From DATEPR01 sp036503065 (GTDB lineage Bacteria; Actinomycetota; Actinomycetes; Mycobacteriales; Pseudonocardiaceae): a stretch of 8,063 nt of DNA. The notes beneath the pieces were generated by a model that was given only the letters and a program-made list of their open reading frames with translations, did no database searches and was not told the DNA's origin. A program made the translations under genes and the position numbers. The stretch lies in assembly GCA_036503065.1 (NCBI GenBank), contig DASXXM010000671.1, forward strand, positions 1-8,063. Reading direction: 5' to 3'. Shown one piece after another: positions 1-5,603 of this stretch. The stretch's first letter is position 1. Each line of letters begins with the position of its first letter.

Positions 1-34
1 CGCTCCGGGCATCGCGGGGTCGATGGCCGGAGCG
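1..34 (-). terminator. Strong hairpin past the stop of the PQQ-type gene, likely terminator
   Basis: The arms CGCTCCGG (1-8) and CCGGAGCG (27-34) are perfectly complementary. After one G-G mismatch (9/26) the inner arms CATCG (10-14) and CGATG (21-25) also pair, closing a 6-nt loop. The hairpin starts 12 nt after the stop codon of the minus-strand beta-propeller gene, which is where a terminator belongs. Any T-tract would lie beyond the window edge, so factor-independent termination cannot be confirmed. Actinomycetes often use hairpins without a T-tract. Confidence 0.6.
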
Positions 35-46
35 GGTCGACGGTTG

Positions 47-1708
47 CTATTGGCCGTTCAGCGTGAGTGCGTAGAGCTTGTTGTTTCCGGTAGTTCCGTA
101 ATTGGCGCTGTCGCGGTTGTCGCCGGATGCCCAGTAGACGGTGCCGTTGACAATGGCGGGTGCGCCGACCACGGAACCGCCGCTGGGGAAGCGCCACAGG
201 ATCTGTCCGGTGGCCGCGTTCAGCGCGTACATGTTGTTGCCGGTCGCGCCCAGGGACCCGCCGTACACGACGCCGTTCGCGACTGATGTCGGGCCGTAGT
301 CGATGGCCGGGCTGTTGCTGGGGTCCGCGGTTTGCCACAGGATCGCGCCGGTGGCCGGATTCAGTGCGGCCCACGAGCCGCTGGTGACGGTCTGATCGGA
401 GCCGTGCGGCTGGTAGCTGGTCCCCAGCGCATTGGCGATCGGGACATAGATGCGCCGGAAGTCGGTCGCGGTGCCGAACTGAATGCCGCCGCCCGCGGAG
501 CCGGGTCCGACCAGGGTTTCCCACAGGATGGCACCGGTGGCGGTGTCGAGTGCCCAGTAGACGCCCGACTTCTGCCCGATTCCGACGGCCGGCGTCGGTT
601 TACCGCCCACGGTCGTGGGAAAGATGTTGGGGCCGCTGCCGAAGTCGAGATCCGAACTGAAGATCGACGGGCACCAGGAGACGGGTGGGTTGAGGAAAAT
701 GCAGTAGAGGTTGAACACGTCGTAGCCGGACAGCTTGTGCGACCACTTCAACGCGCCGGTCCGGAGGTCGAGCGACAGCACGGATTCGAATCGATCGGCC
801 GGGTCGGTGCAGTTGTCGTCAGAGGTACCGGTGGCCTTGGCCTGTTTTTCGCAGGCGGCCGCCGCGTCGGTGCCGGTGTAGTCGTTGCCGGTGCCGACAT
901 AGAGCGCGTTGTGTATCGGATCGAGCGCCGGTGTCGACCAGACGGCGGCACCGCTGTAGCCGCAACCGGTCGGTGGGTTGCCGGTCGACGGCTTGGGCGT
1001 GACGCACGGCCGGTCAAGGGCCGCGGGAATCGTGTAGTACTGCCAGTTGATCGCGCCGGTTCGGACATTGAGCGAGACCACGCTGCCGCGGAAAGTACAG
1101 CACGGGTAGTCGGCGGCGGCGGAGAAGTTCTCCTCTTCCGACGACACGCCGACGAACACGCTGTTGTGGTAGACAACCGCACTGCCGGTGATGACCGCGG
1201 CCTGGTGGGTCTCGACCTGGGTGCTCCAGATCAGCGCACCGGTGGCCCGGTTCACCGCGAATATGTACGCCCCGGGATGTGCCTGGTTCGCGTTGTCGTT
1301 CGAGCCGATGATCAGTTCGTTGCCGGCGATCGCCGGACTGGTGCGGGAGACTTCTCCCGCCACCCCGTTGAAGCTCGCGACCTGTGTCTGCCAGAGTAAC
1401 GCGCCGGTTTTCGCGTTGACCGCGTTGAGGTAACCGCCCCAGTCCGGGAAATAGATGACACCGTCGGACACCGTGGGTGTCGCCGACACGTCCCCATGGG
1501 TGTTGAACACCCATTTCGGCTGCAAGGTCGAGACGTTGGCCGTACTGATGGTCGACTCGAACGGTTGGGATCGGCTCCCCAGAATGTCATGACCAGCGGA
1601 CGACCATGATTGCGGTATCTCATTGGGCGCGGCGGGCGACGCCTCCGACAGGGCCAGTGTAAGGACCACCGCAACGACGGCAGCCCAACGTATCGGGCGA
1701 ATCCTCAT
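47..1708 (-). CDS. Secreted PQQ-type beta-propeller protein, polyvinyl-alcohol dehydrogenase-like
   Basis: The predicted protein has 553 aa. The start was set at 1708 because it is preceded by GGAG with a 5-nt spacer and opens directly into an export signal: basic MRIRPIR, a hydrophobic stretch to about residue 20, and likely cleavage near SPA-A at 25-27. An in-frame ATG at 1765 would add 19 polar residues ahead of the signal and is rejected. The mature part is built of PQQ/propeller repeats ending in TGxxxW at residues 101, 156, 217, 317, 391, 453 and 500, so seven or eight blades. A vicinal cysteine pair (C203-C204, in YPCCTFRG), the GAAVWSTPALDP stretch (253-264) and DFGSGP (355-360) recall polyvinyl-alcohol dehydrogenases and other quinoproteins. 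Six further cysteines (235, 249, 286, 300, 336, 346) suit an extracellular disulfide-bonded protein. There is no CxxCH, so the cytochrome c domain found in some relatives is absent. Substrate and true PQQ binding are unproven; a non-catalytic propeller is possible. Its GC looks lower (about 57-67% in sampled lines) than that of the neighbours. Confidence 0.85.
   Translation of the reverse strand: MRIRPIRWAAVVAVVLTLALSEASPAAPNEIPQSWSSAGHDILGSRSQPFESTISTANVSTLQPKWVFNTHGDVSATPTVSDGVIYFPDWGGYLNAVNAKTGALLWQTQVASFNGVAGEVSRTSPAIAGNELIIGSNDNANQAHPGAYIFAVNRATGALIWSTQVETHQAAVITGSAVVYHNSVFVGVSSEEENFSAAADYPCCTFRGSVVSLNVRTGAINWQYYTIPAALDRPCVTPKPSTGNPPTGCGYSGAAVWSTPALDPIHNALYVGTGNDYTGTDAAAACEKQAKATGTSDDNCTDPADRFESVLSLDLRTGALKWSHKLSGYDVFNLYCIFLNPPVSWCPSIFSSDLDFGSGPNIFPTTVGGKPTPAVGIGQKSGVYWALDTATGAILWETLVGPGSAGGGIQFGTATDFRRIYVPIANALGTSYQPHGSDQTVTSGSWAALNPATGAILWQTADPSNSPAIDYGPTSVANGVVYGGSLGATGNNMYALNAATGQILWRFPSGGSVVGAPAIVNGTVYWASGDNRDSANYGTTGNNKLYALTLNGQ
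1496..1514. repeat. Perfect 19-bp palindrome inside the beta-propeller gene
   Basis: ATGGGTGTT (1496-1504) and AACACCCAT (1506-1514) are exact reverse complements around a single central base at 1505. The palindrome lies about 195 bp inside the coding sequence and encodes the WVFNTH stretch of the first propeller blade. It could be an intragenic protein-binding site or simply a product of the codons used for a conserved peptide. Confidence 0.4.
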
Positions 1709-1731
1709 CACTTCTCCGATTTCTGTATCGT

Positions 1732-1767
1732 CCGTGCGCAATGACCGATAGTGGCCATCGCGCACGG
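1732..1767 (-). promoter_or_regulatory. Long hairpin in the leader of the beta-propeller gene
   Basis: CCGTGCGC (1732-1739) pairs perfectly with GCGCACGG (1760-1767). Past a mismatch, ATG-A-CC (1741-1746) pairs with GG-C-CAT (1753-1758) except at one position, leaving a 6-nt loop. The structure lies 23 nt before the ATG and just ahead of the ribosome binding site. It could be a 5' leader element, an operator, or a bidirectional end signal for the hydrolase transcript arriving from upstream. No convincing -35/-10 pair was found in this 142-bp gap (1709-1850), so the promoter of the propeller gene is not located. Confidence 0.4.
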
Positions 1768-1833
1768 CATCACCAGCCGCATCACAGCGTTCCGCGCCGC
1801 CGCCGGGCCACTCGCGGTGTGCCCAGTCGGTCC

Positions 1834-1847
1834 AACGGAGGTCCGTT
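1834..1847 (-). terminator. Small inverted repeat just past the serine hydrolase stop
   Basis: AACGGA (1834-1839) and TCCGTT (1842-1847) are exact reverse complements separated by GG. The repeat begins 3 nt beyond the TAA of the serine hydrolase. As RNA it would form a short 5-bp stem with a 4-nt loop and no T-tract. That is weak for a terminator, and it could equally be a binding site. Confidence 0.25.
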
Positions 1848-1850
1848 TGC

Positions 1851-3218
1851 TTATGGCACCCGGTTGAACAGTCGGCCTGCGAGGTCGCCGCCCACGATGG
1901 CGCCCGTTTCGTCGCGGGTGAAGAAGCCGCGCTGGCCCTGCAGACCGCCGCTGGTGACGATGTAGTCGTCGCCGGGCAGCAGGCCGAGATCGGCAGGCGG
2001 CAGGTCCGGAGGCAGTTCGGTGCCCGCGGCCGCGCGGATCTCCGGCTTGATCCCGCATTCGACCGTGAGCCGCGTCCCGTCCGTGGCGATGGTGAGCGTC
2101 ATCATGTCGTTCTCGTAGCGGCCGACGACGTCCCTGGCGCGCTTCTCGTCATACGGCAACGGCGCCGGGTCCCGGTCGCGCACGCCCAGGTAGTGCTCGA
2201 GTGCCCACCGGACGACGGCATGGTTGAAGGCGAGGCCGCCATCCGGGCCCGAGTTGGACATCGCGACGACGGCGAAGTTTCGCTCCGGCACGATGAGCAG
2301 GTCGGCGAACTGGCCGTTGGCCGAGCCGGCGTGGCCGACGGTGCGAACGCCGTCCACATCGCGCAGGAACCAGCAGATGCCCAGTGCGTCGCCGAGCGTG
2401 CTGCCCCGCAACTCGACCGTCTGCTCCCGCATCCGAGCCAGCACCTCACCCGGCAGCACCTGGACACCGCTGTCCGCGCGGCCGTCACCGAGGTGGAACC
2501 GGGCCCACCGAAGCTGATCTGCCACCGACGACACGAGACCGCCACCGGGGTTGTTGGCGCGGGTGTCCTTCCACTGCCGCGCCACGGCCTGCGTGCCGCC
2601 GGATTCGTTGTGCCCCACGGCGAACCGCCGGGTCATGACCTCGCCGGGCGCGAAGAAGCTGTTCGACAGCCCCAGCGGCTCGAGGACGAGCGAGGCGACG
2701 GCCCGTTCGTACGTCAGGCCCGTGACCTTCTCCAGAATCCGCCCGGCCAGGTTGTAACCCGCCTGGCTGTAGGAGGCGCGGGCGCCCAGCGGCGCGATCA
2801 GGTCGAACTCGGCCAGTTTCGCCACGTAGCCGGCCAGGGCGTCGTCCCCGTCGCCGGTGTCGACGGGCATCCGCCAGTCCAGGCCCGCCGTGTGGTTGAG
2901 CAGGTGCAGCACGGTGACGTCGGCCGCGGTGCGCTCGTCCGGGAGCACGAGCTCCGGGACGTACCGGCGCACCGGCGCGTCCAGTTCGACCCGGCCCGCC
3001 GCGACCAGGCGCATCAACGCGGTGGCGGTGTAGGTCTTCGTGACCGAGCCCAGCACGTACAGCGTGTCCTGGTCGACGGGTAGCGGGTTGTCGACGCTGG
3101 TCACGCCGTGGCACGCGTAGGCCTGCGTGCCATCCGCCAACACCCCGACGGCGACGCCGGGAATGCCGAGCTTCGTGGCCTGCGCCGCGACGAAATCTGA
3201 TAATGAGTTCGGTGCCAT
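1851..3218 (-). CDS. Serine hydrolase, class C beta-lactamase fold (PF00144 family)
   Basis: The predicted protein has 455 aa. Its ATG is preceded by GGAGGGG with a 6-nt spacer. The N-terminal domain (about 1-340) has the signatures of the beta-lactamase/D-aminopeptidase/esterase family. These are the nucleophile motif S58-V-T-K61, an LLNHTAGL block (106-113), a Y150-S-Q152 motif in the place of the usual Y-x-N, and H296-A-G298 in the place of KTG. The C-terminal 110 residues look like the beta-rich lipocalin-like extension of many such peptidases and esterases. There is no signal peptide, so it probably acts in the cytoplasm on a small ester, lactone, amide or peptide; the substrate cannot be told from sequence. 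Gln in place of the motif Asn argues against a classical beta-lactamase. It is divergent from a TetR-family gene, with three shared operator-like repeats between them, so it is probably the regulator's main target and is induced by a small ligand. Confidence 0.9.
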   Translation of the reverse strand: MAPNSLSDFVAAQATKLGIPGVAVGVLADGTQAYACHGVTSVDNPLPVDQDTLYVLGSVTKTYTATALMRLVAAGRVELDAPVRRYVPELVLPDERTAADVTVLHLLNHTAGLDWRMPVDTGDGDDALAGYVAKLAEFDLIAPLGARASYSQAGYNLAGRILEKVTGLTYERAVASLVLEPLGLSNSFFAPGEVMTRRFAVGHNESGGTQAVARQWKDTRANNPGGGLVSSVADQLRWARFHLGDGRADSGVQVLPGEVLARMREQTVELRGSTLGDALGICWFLRDVDGVRTVGHAGSANGQFADLLIVPERNFAVVAMSNSGPDGGLAFNHAVVRWALEHYLGVRDRDPAPLPYDEKRARDVVGRYENDMMTLTIATDGTRLTVECGIKPEIRAAAGTELPPDLPPADLGLLPGDDYIVTSGGLQGQRGFFTRDETGAIVGGDLAGRLFNRVP

Positions 3219-3235
3219 GTCAGTCCCCTCCAGTG

Positions 3236-3254
3236 ACTTGAACTGTGTTCAAGT
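3236..3254. promoter_or_regulatory. Operator O1, perfect 8-3-8 inverted repeat
   Basis: ACTTGAAC-TGT-GTTCAAGT is an exact dyad and the best of three related sites in this gap. It covers the predicted transcription start (about 3250-3251) of the serine hydrolase. Size and symmetry suit a TetR-family dimer. Binding by the adjacent regulator is inferred, not shown. Confidence 0.8.
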
Positions 3255-3257
3255 AGG

Positions 3258-3287
3258 ACTGTAGGGCACGACTTGAACATCGTGCAA
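3258..3287 (-). promoter_or_regulatory. Predicted promoter of the serine hydrolase
   Basis: On the minus strand, TTGCAC (3287-3282) and TACAGT (3263-3258) are separated by 18 bp and fit -35 and TANNNT-type -10 boxes. Transcription would begin near 3250-3251, giving a leader of about 32 nt that contains the GGAGGGG ribosome binding site (3231-3225). The -35 box lies within operator O2 and the start point within O1, so a bound repressor would block the promoter at both ends. Confidence 0.6.
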
Positions 3288-3289
3288 GT
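3271..3289. promoter_or_regulatory. Operator O2, 19-bp inverted repeat
   Basis: ACTTGAAC-ATC-GTGCAAGT matches O1 with one substitution in the arms, so it is a near-perfect dyad. Its centre is 35 bp from that of O1 and 23 bp from that of O3. It overlaps the predicted -35 of the serine hydrolase promoter. Confidence 0.75.
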
Positions 3290-3293
3290 GCCT

Positions 3294-3312
3294 TTTTGAA
3301 CTATGTGCAAGT
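3294..3312. promoter_or_regulatory. Operator O3, degenerate copy over the tetR -35
   Basis: TTTTGAAC-TAT-GTGCAAGT has the same right arm as O2 and a left arm diverged at its first two bases. It spans the predicted -35 box of the regulator's own promoter, which suggests autorepression, perhaps at lower affinity than O1. The site also contains the TTG that opens the longest reading frame of the regulator, which argues against that TTG as the start. Confidence 0.65.
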
Positions 3313-3325
3313 GGTGCTCTATCGT
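3296..3325 (+). promoter_or_regulatory. Predicted promoter of the TetR-family gene, leaderless
   Basis: TTGAAC (3296-3301) and TATCGT (3320-3325) are separated by 18 bp, the same spacing as in the divergent hydrolase promoter. Counting from the -10 box, the start point falls at 3332, the G of the GTG chosen as start codon. This fits a leaderless transcript, which is common in actinomycetes, and explains why no ribosome binding site is seen. Confidence 0.55.
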
Positions 3326-3331
3326 GGGCAC

Positions 3332-4006
3332 GTGACGCGCGACACGCTGACCCGCGAACAGATCGTCAAGGCCGCCATCGACCTGCTGGACACCGAGGGC
3401 CTGGAAGGCCTGAACATGCGCGCGCTGGGCGGCCGGCTGGGCTCCGCGGCCACCGCCGTCTACTGGCACGTGGGCAGCAAGGACGACCTCATCGTCCTCG
3501 CAGGCGACCAGGTGTGGCAGGAGATCGCGCTGCCCGACCCGGCCGCGATCGGCTGGCGGGCCGCGGCCGCCGCGATGGCCACCGACCTGCACGCGATGCT
3601 GACCCGCCACCCCTGGCTGGTGCAGGCCTTCGGCTCCGTCATGGTGTACGGCCCCGGCAAGGCCCGCCACGACGACCACGGCCTCGCCATCTACGAGGCG
3701 GCCGGCTTCACCGGCCAGCGGGCCGACCAGGCAGCGGCCGCCGTCTTCACCTACGTGCTCGGCAACGCACTCGGCTCGGCGGCGGCGGCCGCGTTCACCA
3801 GGAAGCTCAACCGCGACGGCGGCAACGCAGAAGACCTGTTGCGGGACGCCATCGCGAAAGCGACCGAGGTAGCGGTGCGATTCCCACGGCTGAGCGCCCG
3901 CCTCGACACACCGTCCGCCGGCTACGCCTCGGGACCCGACGACGGCTTCCAGTTCGGCCTCAACGCCATCCTCGACGGCCTGGCACTCCAACTCGGCGAC
4001 CGATAA
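3332..4006 (+). CDS. TetR-family transcriptional regulator (TetR_C_1-like ligand domain)
   Basis: The predicted protein has 224 aa when started at GTG 3332. The frame stays open back to a TTG at 3296, but that codon lies inside operator O3 and the extra 12 residues do not look like a TetR N-terminus, whereas VTRDTLTREQIVKAAIDLL does. The DNA-binding domain covers about residues 7-53. Its helix-turn-helix runs from MRALGGRLG to TAVYWHVGSKDDL (29-53), and the YWHV core is typical of the TetR class. The remainder, including HPWLVQAF and the Gly/Ala-rich helix near YVLGNALGSAAAAAF, fits the helical ligand-binding and dimer domain of tetracycline-repressor-like proteins. It probably represses itself and the divergent serine hydrolase through O1-O3, and is released by an unknown small molecule. 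It ends 10 bp from the stop of the convergent F420-dependent reductase family gene. Confidence 0.9.
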   Translation: MTRDTLTREQIVKAAIDLLDTEGLEGLNMRALGGRLGSAATAVYWHVGSKDDLIVLAGDQVWQEIALPDPAAIGWRAAAAAMATDLHAMLTRHPWLVQAFGSVMVYGPGKARHDDHGLAIYEAAGFTGQRADQAAAAVFTYVLGNALGSAAAAAFTRKLNRDGGNAEDLLRDAIAKATEVAVRFPRLSARLDTPSAGYASGPDDGFQFGLNAILDGLALQLGDR

Positions 4007-4016
4007 CCGGGGGGCA

Positions 4017-4424
4017 TCAGCGGTTGGGCACGAGGTCGACCACGGGGATCAGCCGACCGGCCCTGGCCTCGTGGTCGACGAGGAACGGGTAGGCCTGCTT
4101 GAGCTCGGTCCACACGCGCTCGTAGTCGCCGCCGGCCAGTGGTGTCGCGGTGGCGGCATAGGTGTCGTCGTCGATCTCGACGGTCACCCGCGGGTCGGCC
4201 ACCAGGTTCCGGTACCACTCCGGATCATGGGGCGCGCCGTTGTTCGACGCGATGACGTACCGGTGCTCGCCGTCGCGGTGGACCAGCATCGGCTTGGTTA
4301 GCTGTGCGCCGGACCGGCGGCCGACCGTGGTGAGCAGGACGAGCCGCTCGCGATGCATACCCTCGATCTCGCCACCGGCCCGGAACTGCTCGATCGTGCG
4401 GCGGTTGATCTCCTCCATGTCCAT
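4017..4424 (-). CDS. Ddn-like deazaflavin (F420)-dependent nitroreductase family protein
   Basis: The predicted protein has 135 aa, a usual length for the split-barrel family of mycobacterial Ddn and its relatives (PF04075, TIGR00026). Visible hallmarks are LLTTVGRRSG (30-39), a KPML strand, the block RYVIASNNGAPHDPEWYRNL (55-74), DPRVTVEI (77-84) and the closing IPVVDLVP. Members bind reduced F420 and transfer hydride to quinones, nitro compounds or unsaturated bonds; the substrate here is unknown. ATGs at 4424 and 4418 are both possible and neither has a good ribosome binding site. The gene begins 9 bp after the stop of the PLP enzyme, so it is most likely co-transcribed and perhaps translationally coupled. 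It needs F420, which actinomycetes make. Confidence 0.9.
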   Translation of the reverse strand: MDMEEINRRTIEQFRAGGEIEGMHRERLVLLTTVGRRSGAQLTKPMLVHRDGEHRYVIASNNGAPHDPEWYRNLVADPRVTVEIDDDTYAATATPLAGGDYERVWTELKQAYPFLVDHEARAGRLIPVVDLVPNR

Positions 4425-4433
4425 CCGAGAACT

Positions 4434-5603
4434 CTAGGCGTCGCGCGGGCGCAGCAGCTCCCGGTGTCTGCCCAGCGCCGCGATGAGGCCCGCGATGTCG
4501 TCGTCGGTGTTGTAGCAGTGCGGGGACACCCGCAGGTTGCCCCCGCGCGACGAGGTCACGATGCCATCGCCGCCGAGCCGGTCGACGAGCCGCTCCGCGT
4601 CGACCGAGGCCACCGCGATCAGCGGCCCGCGGCGGGCGGGGTCTCGTGGCGTCGCGATGACGCCGCCGAGTTCGTCGACCCCGTCGATCAGCCGGTCGTT
4701 GAGCCTGCGGACGTGGGCCGCGGTGGGTTCGACGCCGATGTCCAGCATCAGCTCGACACCCGCGGTCGCCGCGTAGACCGACGGGATCGGCGGCGTGCCG
4801 GACTCGAAGCGCCGGGCGCCGGCCGCCGGGCGGTAGGCGTCGATCCGCATCGCGTAGATGTCCTCGTCGGCGAACCAGCCCGTCGAGGTCGGCACCAGGT
4901 GGCCGGTGGTCGCGGGATTCGCGTACAGGAAGCCGACACCCGGCGTGGCGAGCAGGTACTTCAGCGCGCCGCCCACGACGAAGTCCACGCCCAGCGCGCC
5001 GACGTCGATCGGGACCGCACCGGCGGCCTGGTACGAGTCGACCAGCAGCAGCGCGCCGCGGTCGTGCGCGAGCCGCGCGATCGCCGCGATGTCGAGGAGG
5101 CTTCCGTTGCGGTAGCAGACATGGGTGACCGACACGAGCGCGGTCCGCTCGTCGATCGCCGCCGCGAGCCGATCCAGCGGCAGTGTGTTGTCCGGCGCGG
5201 CGGGCACGTGCACGACCCGCGCGCCACGGCGCTCCTGCGCGTGCCAGATCTGGCCGATGGTCGGGAACTCCAGGTCGGTGGTGACCACGGTGTGCCGCGT
5301 GCCGAAGTCGAGCGCGGACGCGACCGACGCGACACCCGCCGACGCGGACGTGGTCACGGCGACGCTGTCCGGGCTCGTGTGCAGCAGCCGGGCGTACGCG
5401 CGCCGCAGCCGCTCGGCCCGGTCGGCCCACTCGCCCCACAGCGAGCCTTCGGCCTCCAGCGTGCCGAGGTACGACTCGTACGCGGCCCGCACCGCGTCGG
5501 ACAGCGCGCCCTGGGAACAGCTGTTGAGGTAGGTGCGGTGCTCGAACACGGGAAACCGGTGCCGAATGCCTTCGGCGAGCGCCCGCTCACCCGTTGCCGT
5601 CAT
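4434..5603 (-). CDS. Class V aminotransferase-fold PLP-dependent enzyme
   Basis: The predicted protein has 389 aa. ATG 5603 was chosen for its AAGGGAG with a 6-nt spacer; upstream ATGs at 5624 and 5633 lack one, and a still longer open frame runs antisense through the exporter and is not coding. Fold-type I hallmarks are YLNSCSQGAL (25-34, cofactor phosphate/substrate region), TTSASAGV (84-91), D189-S-Y-Q192 contacting the pyridine ring, and the Schiff-base lysine K215 in GGALKYLLATPGVGFLY. RFESGTPP (265-272) and LRVSPHCYNT (357-366), with carboxylate-binding R358, follow. The family includes cysteine desulfurases, kynureninases and isopenicillin N epimerase-like enzymes. The mobile-loop Arg-x-Gly-x-His-Cys of group II desulfurases is missing, so persulfide chemistry is unlikely. 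An amino-acid epimerase, lyase or aminotransferase of secondary metabolism is more likely. It leads a two-gene operon with the F420-type reductase and is divergent from an MFS exporter. Confidence 0.88.
   Translation of the reverse strand: MTATGERALAEGIRHRFPVFEHRTYLNSCSQGALSDAVRAAYESYLGTLEAEGSLWGEWADRAERLRRAYARLLHTSPDSVAVTTSASAGVASVASALDFGTRHTVVTTDLEFPTIGQIWHAQERRGARVVHVPAAPDNTLPLDRLAAAIDERTALVSVTHVCYRNGSLLDIAAIARLAHDRGALLLVDSYQAAGAVPIDVGALGVDFVVGGALKYLLATPGVGFLYANPATTGHLVPTSTGWFADEDIYAMRIDAYRPAAGARRFESGTPPIPSVYAATAGVELMLDIGVEPTAAHVRRLNDRLIDGVDELGGVIATPRDPARRGPLIAVASVDAERLVDRLGGDGIVTSSRGGNLRVSPHCYNTDDDIAGLIAALGRHRELLRPRDA

Noticed and set aside
332..1399. 355-codon plus-strand open frame opposite the beta-propeller gene
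   Set aside because: It is a high-GC antisense shadow; the product is Gly/Arg/Val-rich without domain features and lies wholly inside a well-supported gene.
47..1708. Cytochrome c domain in the PQQ-type protein
   Set aside because: No CxxCH is present; the adjacent C203-C204 is not a heme site.
2193..3083. 296-codon plus-strand open frame opposite the serine hydrolase
   Set aside because: It is antisense to a gene with intact catalytic motifs, and its composition (Arg, His, Gln, Val) is typical of GC-rich shadow frames.
3296..3331. TTG 3296 as the start of the TetR-family gene
   Set aside because: The codon sits inside operator O3 and the -35 box, with no ribosome binding site; GTG 3332 matches the predicted transcription start.
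3101..3991. 296-codon minus-strand open frame opposite tetR, running into the hydrolase 5' end
   Set aside because: It crosses the divergent promoter region and operators and shows no recognisable domain.
4005..4025. AACCG/CGGTT inverted repeat between the convergent tetR and F420-type reductase genes as a terminator
   Set aside because: The stem has only 5 bp with an 11-nt loop and no T-tract; this is within what chance gives in GC-rich DNA.
4434..5603. Cysteine desulfurase (SufS/IscS) identity for the PLP enzyme
   Set aside because: The active-site loop cysteine with its Arg/Gly/His context is missing, and no Suf or Isc genes are nearby.
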